From: Peptostreptococcaceae bacterium
GTDB taxonomy: Bacteria; Bacillota; Clostridia; Peptostreptococcales; Peptostreptococcaceae
Length of the DNA stretch: 9,877 nucleotides
Assembly (NCBI GenBank): GCA_017425305.1
Contig: JAFOOW010000018.1
Coordinates: 1-9,877 of the forward strand
Reading direction: 5' to 3'
In this document: positions 6,056 through 9,877 of the stretch, one piece after another
Numbering within the stretch: position 1 is the stretch's first letter
Layout of the letters: each line of letters begins with the position of its first letter
The notes under the pieces: generated by a model
The model's input: only the letters and a program-made list of their open reading frames with translations
What the model was told of the DNA's origin: nothing
Databases searched by the model: none
Translations under genes and position numbers: made by a program

Positions 6056-7354
6056 TTAGTAGTTTATTCTAAGCCCTTTTGGATAGTGATTTTTTATAAC
6101 TCCGTTAGATTCTTTACCCCATCCTATAGGTACTCCTTCAACTGCTACTAATACCCAGCCTCTACTTTGACCAGTATTTATTACATTTCCTCTTAAATAA
6201 TCTAGTATCTTAGTATCGTCTAGTTTTAAATCTTCAACATACTTAGCATCTTCTATTGTTAAATAGTGAGATAATGCATGTGATGGTTCAAACCTATTTT
6301 TCTTAAGCATTCCTAAGTGAAGTCCATATCTTAATACTTTTAATTTTTTAGTTTCTGGAGATTCATAAGGTAATAAATATAGATTTTCTCCTCTTATATC
6401 AAACTTATCCCCCATTTTTATATTTAAGAATTTTTTTTCGAAATCTCTATAGTCTTTTAACTCTTTATCTAATCTTTTAGTTTTTGTTTCTTTAACTTTG
6501 CAATCTTCATCTTCTAACTTTTGTATTTTAGCTACAAAGTGTCCTTCACCTTTAACTTTGTGAGGCCATAGTCTTTCCATTTCTATAAGCTTAGCATTTG
6601 GATATTCTTCTATAAATTCATTTATAACTACTTCATTTTCTTCTTTCGCAAAAGTACATGTAGAGTAAACTAATATTCCTCCATTATTAAGCATTTCATA
6701 TCCATCTCTAATTATTTCTCTTTGTATAGATTGACACTCTAGTACCTTAGCATAACTCCAATCACTTATGGCTACTTCATCTTTTCTAAACATTCCTTGT
6801 CCTGAGCAAGGAGCATCTATTATAACTTTATCAAAGTATCCAGCAAATGCTTTTTTTAGATTAGATGAATCAGTATTTGTTATAATACAGTTTCTTGCTC
6901 CAAATCTCTCTAAATTTTCTCCTAATGCTTTTATTCTTATTGGATTTATTTCATTAGATACTAATAGTCCTGTATCATTTAATTTAGATAGTATATATGT
7001 AGATTTACCTCCTGGTGCTGCACACATATCTAATACTTTATCATTTTCTTTTATTTCAGCTTTAGGTACAACACTCATTGCAGATGGTTCTTGTAAGTAA
7101 TAAGCTCCTGCCTCATGTAAAGGATTTTTACCTGGTCTGTCTATAGTTTCATCATAGTAAAAACCTTCATTTGCCCATGGTATTTGATTTAATTTAAATA
7201 GACCTAAGTTAACTAGTTTTTCCTTAGTCATTTTTAATGTATTAACTCTTAATCCTGTAGTCTTTGGTTCTTCATAACTTTTTATAAAATCATCATACTC
7301 ATTTTTAAGTATGTTTTTCATTTCATCTAAGAATTGTTGTGGTAATTTAGTCAA
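6056..7354 (-). CDS. rsmF: RsmF-type 16S rRNA (cytosine-C5) methyltransferase, NOL1/NOP2/Sun family
   Basis: A 432-residue SAM-dependent RNA m5C methyltransferase. The N-terminal part (1-100) includes the family's FLxxM and LRVNTLK segments and YYLQEPSAM. The Rossmann domain has DMCAAPGGKST (109-119, SAM binding), NEINPIR (134-140), DAPCSGQGMFR (180-190, with the product-release cysteine C183) and VYSTCTF (229-235, with the nucleophile C233). The C-terminal third has the RsmF-specific extension, including NRFEPSHALS, YLRGN, GWVLVAVEGVPIGWGK and KNHYPKGLR, a PUA-like RNA-binding module. RsmF in Escherichia coli modifies C1407 of 16S rRNA; the exact site here is inferred. TTG 7354 is the likely start: AAAGGA lies upstream, an in-frame TAA lies 24 nt upstream, and starting at the next Met (residue 12) would cut off the conserved LPQQFLDEM. 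First gene of a probable operon with folC. Confidence 0.92.
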   Translation of the reverse strand: MTKLPQQFLDEMKNILKNEYDDFIKSYEEPKTTGLRVNTLKMTKEKLVNLGLFKLNQIPWANEGFYYDETIDRPGKNPLHEAGAYYLQEPSAMSVVPKAEIKENDKVLDMCAAPGGKSTYILSKLNDTGLLVSNEINPIRIKALGENLERFGARNCIITNTDSSNLKKAFAGYFDKVIIDAPCSGQGMFRKDEVAISDWSYAKVLECQSIQREIIRDGYEMLNNGGILVYSTCTFAKEENEVVINEFIEEYPNAKLIEMERLWPHKVKGEGHFVAKIQKLEDEDCKVKETKTKRLDKELKDYRDFEKKFLNIKMGDKFDIRGENLYLLPYESPETKKLKVLRYGLHLGMLKKNRFEPSHALSHYLTIEDAKYVEDLKLDDTKILDYLRGNVINTGQSRGWVLVAVEGVPIGWGKESNGVIKNHYPKGLRINY

Positions 7355-7387
7355 TGTATATCGTCCTTTCTTATATTAAGTACTCTA

Positions 7388-7393
7388 ATTGTA
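7388..7393 (-). promoter_or_regulatory. Probable -10 box for rsmF-folC
   Basis: On the minus strand this reads TACAAT, 33 bp upstream of the TTG start, inside a 22-bp block (7381-7402) that matches the block upstream of the PH-domain gene at 20 of 22 positions. No good -35 is visible (ATATAC at 17 bp). It lies downstream of the PH-gene terminator, as expected for a separate transcription unit. Confidence 0.4.
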
Positions 7394-7430
7394 TGATTTA
7401 TTACTTATATGTATATGATTAACAAATATT

Positions 7431-7470
7431 AAAAAAGAAACCATAATCTATTCATGTAGAATATGGTTTC
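7431..7470 (-). terminator. Terminator after the PH-domain gene
   Basis: GAAACCATA (7437-7445) pairs with TATGGTTTC (7462-7470); after one A-A mismatch the stem continues for four pairs to a 6-nt loop (7451-7456). Read leftward, the stem is followed by six T (7431-7436). It lies 65 nt past the PH-gene stop codon. Confidence 0.85.
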
Positions 7471-7535
7471 AAATAATCTCTTATATTTTATTGAAGTTAA
7501 TTATATCATATTAAATATATTTTGTTTTATATAAA

Positions 7536-8159
7536 TTAGTTATTTATATATTTTTCAAACACTGCTCCGAAATCTTTATTGTTATGACTTTCTCTTATAT
7601 TTTTCATCCAATCAAAATTAAATCTAGTTAATTCTTCAACTATATTAGCTGCATTTCCTTCTAATGAACATCTTGATATTGCTTCATTAGCCATTCTTAA
7701 TCCACTAATTCCATCTTCAATTGCCACATAGTTCTTTCCTTGAAGTCTACTAATTTCAACTAATGCTTTATATAAATCCTTTAACTTTTCTATTTGTTTT
7801 TTATCAACATCTATACTAAAACGAGTTTCACCAAAGTTAAACTTTATTTCAACATCTAAGTCTACTGTTCCAGCAGTTTCTAAAGTTACATAACTAACTC
7901 TTTCATAGTAAAAATCATGTCTTTTTACAGTTCTTTTCTTACTAACTGCATTAGCTCCATCAACATGTATTAACCCTCTATTCGTGAATACATACTCATC
8001 TGATTTAGACTTTATAACAAAGTATATTCTTTCACCATCTTCATTCATTATGTAGTCATCACCATCAACCTTATCAAAATCTCTAGGCTCTATTATTTTA
8101 CCTATATCTGATAATCCTAAAGTATCTGCTGCTACCTTACCAAAAAAATTTCCTGCCAT
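7536..8159 (-). CDS. PH-domain protein (YvbH-like, bacterial PH family)
   Basis: A 207-residue cytoplasmic protein. Residues about 10-133 match the bacterial PH fold of the YvbH type: beta-strands around RIYFVIKSK, EYVFTNRGLIHVDG, KRTVKRHDFYYERVSYVTLET and LDVEIKFNFGETRFSIDVDKK, closed by the helix KQIEKLKDLYKALVEISR. Residues about 145-205 match the YvbH extension that mediates oligomerisation, including the GLRMANEAISR segment and the NFDWMKNIRESHNN helix. No signal peptide or membrane segment is present. Function is unknown; Bacillus subtilis YvbH is the reference member. ATG 8159 is supported by GGAGGAG upstream. It lies 264 bp downstream of valS, behind a long palindrome, and has its own terminator, so it is probably transcribed alone from the extended -10 promoter near 8200. 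The family call rests on recalled sequence features. Confidence 0.82.
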   Translation of the reverse strand: MAGNFFGKVAADTLGLSDIGKIIEPRDFDKVDGDDYIMNEDGERIYFVIKSKSDEYVFTNRGLIHVDGANAVSKKRTVKRHDFYYERVSYVTLETAGTVDLDVEIKFNFGETRFSIDVDKKQIEKLKDLYKALVEISRLQGKNYVAIEDGISGLRMANEAISRCSLEGNAANIVEELTRFNFDWMKNIRESHNNKDFGAVFEKYINN

Positions 8160-8197
8160 TGACTTACTCCTCCTAATATAAATTTTTTACTACTCTA

Positions 8198-8206
8198 ATT
8201 ATATCA
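8198..8206 (-). promoter_or_regulatory. Extended -10 promoter for the PH-domain gene
   Basis: On the minus strand this reads TGATATAAT, a TGn extension joined to a perfect TATAAT, 38 bp upstream of ATG 8159. The -35 position (AGTAAT) is weak, which an extended -10 can tolerate. It sits just downstream of the dyads at 8223-8267. Confidence 0.55.
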
Positions 8207-8222
8207 TTTATTATTATTCAAT

Positions 8223-8267
8223 TACTTATAATTGTATTACCAATTTTAATTATAAGTATATACTTAT
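8223..8267. promoter_or_regulatory. Overlapping dyads upstream of the PH-domain gene promoter
   Basis: TACTTATAATT (8223-8233) and AATTATAAGTA (8248-8258) form an 11-bp inverted repeat around a 14-bp spacer. Overlapping it, ATAAGTATATACTTAT (8252-8267) is a perfect 16-bp palindrome. The half-site ATAAGT/ACTTAT thus occurs three times within 45 bp, covering the -35 and upstream region of the promoter at 8198-8206. This looks like an operator for a dimeric regulator, though such AT-rich palindromes also arise by chance. Confidence 0.35.
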
Positions 8268-8281
8268 TCCACCTATAAAAA

Positions 8282-8411
8282 ATAAACTATATCTATGAAA
8301 CTGTATTAGGATAGAAATCTAAATTTATGCGACATTTGAAAGCATGCTTTTCGCTTTCATGGAGCAAAATTTAGATTTCTATCCACAGTATAACCCATAG
8401 ATATAGTTTAT
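8282..8411. repeat. Long nested inverted repeat between valS and the PH-domain gene; possible valS terminator
   Basis: Three nested arms fold into one long hairpin of 130 bases. The outer arm ATAAACTATATCTATG (8282-8297) pairs perfectly with 8396-8411. The middle arm GGATAGAAATCTAAATTT (8309-8326) pairs perfectly with 8367-8384. The inner arm GAAAGC (8338-8343) pairs with GCTTTC (8353-8358) around a 9-nt loop. Extra short helices occur between them: ACTGT (8300-8304) with 8385-8389, TGC (8328-8330) with 8364-8366, and CAT (8333-8335) with 8359-8361. It begins 12 nt past the valS stop. Read leftward it ends in TTTATTTTTT (8277-8286), so it can act as the valS terminator. It is much longer than the other terminators here and may be a dispersed palindromic element. 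No flanking target duplication was seen. Confidence 0.8.
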
Positions 8412-8423
8412 CCTACTTTAATA

Positions 8424-9877
8424 TTATTTCATTTTTGATTCTATATTAGCTATTCTTTCCACAACCGAGTTCATCATTTCTTCGAACTTAGCTTTCTTAG
8501 CTTTTTCTTCATTTACTAAGCTTTCTGGAGCCTTAGCTAAGAATCCTTGGTTAGAAAGTTTTCCGTTAACTCTCTTTATTTCGCCTTCTAACTTAGCTTT
8601 TTCTTTATTTAATCTCTCTAATTCCTTAGTAAAGTCAACTAATTCATCAAGAGGTATAAATATCTTAACACCTTCTATAACAACACTTACTGCATCTTCA
8701 GGTATGTTAGTTTCATCTTCAACTATTTCTACTACAGATGCTGATGCTAATGTTACAAAGTAATCTTTACCAGCTTCCATAGCTTCTTTCTTTTCTACTG
8801 TAGGAACTATTATAACCTTAGCTTTCTTTGATGGTGGTACGTTCATTTCTGCTCTTACATTTCTTATGTTTCTTATACCATCCATTGTTAAGTTCATCAT
8901 AGCTTCTTCTTTAGCCATGTTATCTGCCTCATTGTAGTGAGGGAATTCAGCTATAACTATACTTCCTTCTACTGTTGGTAAGTGAGTGTATATTTCTTCT
9001 GTTATAAATGGCATGTATGGGTGAAGAAGTTTTAATATCTTCTCTAATACATATGTTAATGTGTATAATGCAGTTTGCTTAGCAGCCTTATCTTCAGAGT
9101 ATAATCTTGGCTTAACTATTTCTATATACCAGTCACAGTACTCTGACCAAGCAAAGTCATATATCTTTTGTGCAGCTATACCTAAATCAAACTTATCCAT
9201 GTTGTCAGTAACTTCTTTAACAACATTGTTTGCTCTAGATATTATCCACTTATCTGCTAAAGTCATGTTAGCTTCTACAGATTCTCTTGTAATACCTTCC
9301 ATTATTTCTTCATCTATATTCATGAATACAAATCTAGATGCATTCCATAATTTATTAGCGAAGTTTCTAGCAGCTTCAACTCTTTCCATGTAGAATCTCA
9401 TATCATTTCCTGGTGAGTTTCCAGTAGCTAACATGAATCTTAAAGCATCAGCTCCGTATTGGTCTATAACTTCTAATGGGTCTATTCCGTTTCCTAAAGA
9501 CTTACTCATCTTTCTTCCTTCAGAGTCTCTAACTAATCCATGTATTAAAACATGCTCAAATGGAGTTTCTCCCATACAGAACATTCCTGCAAATGCCATT
9601 CTTACTACCCAGAAGAATATTATATCGTATCCTGTAACAAGTACACTTGTTGGATAGTAGTAGTTTAACTCTTCTGTATTGTGTGGCCATCCTAAAGTTG
9701 AGAAAGGCCATAATGCAGATGAGAACCAAGTATCTAATACATCTTCATCTTGCTTGAAGTGAGTGTGTCCACACTTAGGACAAACAGTAGGCATTTCCTT
9801 AGCAACTACTACTTCATTACAATCTTGACAGTAGTAAGCTGGTATTTGGTGACCCCACCATAACTGTCTTGATATAC
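8424..9877 (-). CDS. valS: Valyl-tRNA synthetase, C-terminal 483 residues (5' part outside window)
   Basis: A class I aminoacyl-tRNA synthetase that charges tRNA-Val in the cytoplasm. The visible part is a bit over half of a normal protein of about 880 residues; the N-terminal catalytic half with the HIGH motif and most of the editing domain lie beyond the right edge. Frame and sequence continue unbroken to base 9877, so the Met at 9794 is internal. Visible features are SRQLWWGHQIPAYY near the right edge, two cysteine pairs (CQDC and CPKC) that probably bind zinc, DVLDTWFSSALWPFS, the KMSKS ATP-binding loop (bases 9498-9512), LRFMLATGNSPGNDMRF, the helical anticodon-binding domain (WNASRFVF to HPYMPFITEEIYTHLP), and the C-terminal coiled-coil arm (FTKELERLNKEKAKLEGEIKR onward) that contacts tRNA. 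Any T-box leader would be off the window. The 3' end is followed by the long palindrome. Confidence 0.97.
   Translation of the reverse strand, partial: ISRQLWWGHQIPAYYCQDCNEVVVAKEMPTVCPKCGHTHFKQDEDVLDTWFSSALWPFSTLGWPHNTEELNYYYPTSVLVTGYDIIFFWVVRMAFAGMFCMGETPFEHVLIHGLVRDSEGRKMSKSLGNGIDPLEVIDQYGADALRFMLATGNSPGNDMRFYMERVEAARNFANKLWNASRFVFMNIDEEIMEGITRESVEANMTLADKWIISRANNVVKEVTDNMDKFDLGIAAQKIYDFAWSEYCDWYIEIVKPRLYSEDKAAKQTALYTLTYVLEKILKLLHPYMPFITEEIYTHLPTVEGSIVIAEFPHYNEADNMAKEEAMMNLTMDGIRNIRNVRAEMNVPPSKKAKVIIVPTVEKKEAMEAGKDYFVTLASASVVEIVEDETNIPEDAVSVVIEGVKIFIPLDELVDFTKELERLNKEKAKLEGEIKRVNGKLSNQGFLAKAPESLVNEEKAKKAKFEEMMNSVVERIANIESKMK

Noticed and set aside
6768..7100. 110-aa plus-strand open frame inside rsmF
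   Set aside because: It lies antisense to the catalytic core of the methyltransferase (SAM and cysteine motifs), which explains its openness.
8277..8415. The nested palindrome as a typical IS-derived MITE
   Set aside because: No target-site duplication or known insertion-sequence end was seen, and a T-run on the leftward side fits a terminator. The idea is kept open only as a repeat to be searched for in the genome.
9061..9657. Two plus-strand open frames inside valS (9061-9393 and 9433-9657)
   Set aside because: Both are antisense to conserved ValRS sequence, one of them over the KMSKS region, and neither has a ribosome site.
9792..9794. ATG 9794 as the start of valS
   Set aside because: The frame continues unbroken upstream with typical ValRS sequence (RQLWWGHQIPAYY and the first cysteine pair), so this Met is internal and the gene is cut by the window edge.

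Overview
The window comes from a very AT-rich, low-GC, spore-forming Gram-positive bacterium of the class Clostridia. A clostridial-type alpha/beta small acid-soluble spore protein, a PdaB-like sporulation deacetylase, a DUF4364 protein, a stand-alone TSCPD protein, strong GGAGG ribosome sites and A/T-ending codons all fit. From memory of gene order, a Peptostreptococcaceae member related to Clostridioides, Paraclostridium or Romboutsia is the best guess; no search was run. The gene content is mostly housekeeping and sporulation. There is no transposase, phage gene, CRISPR array, tRNA or rRNA.

Left part (1-2783). A sigma-54-dependent activator (CBS-CBS-PAS-AAA+) runs leftward off the edge. 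Upstream of it, on the same strand, is a pdaB-like polysaccharide deacetylase followed by its own terminator. Facing right from the shared 131-bp intergenic region are a 55-residue protein of unknown function and an alpha/beta-type SASP, closed by a strong terminator. This forms a small divergent sporulation cluster.

Middle part (2784-4720). A DUF4364 winged-helix protein (+) converges on a seven-bladed, YVTN-like beta-propeller protein (-). Their stop codons are one base apart, and a hairpin built from both 3' ends probably ends the rightward transcript. The propeller gene is divergent from a small cysteine-rich TSCPD protein (+). That gene shares a perfect 16-bp bidirectional terminator with folC.

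Right part (4721-9877). All genes point left: valS (5' end beyond the window), a PH-domain/YvbH-like protein, an RsmF-type rRNA m5C methyltransferase, then folC. A 130-bp nested inverted repeat separates valS from the PH gene, and a hairpin terminator separates the PH gene from rsmF-folC, which look like a two-gene operon. The PH gene and rsmF carry near-identical promoter-like blocks.

I do not see a clear new multi-gene system. The items most worth a second look are the nested palindrome after valS, the overlapping 3' ends of the convergent pair, the 55-aa gene beside the spore genes, and the propeller and TSCPD genes of unknown function. The longest stretch without a gene is 264 bp (8160-8423); its content is described in the features.
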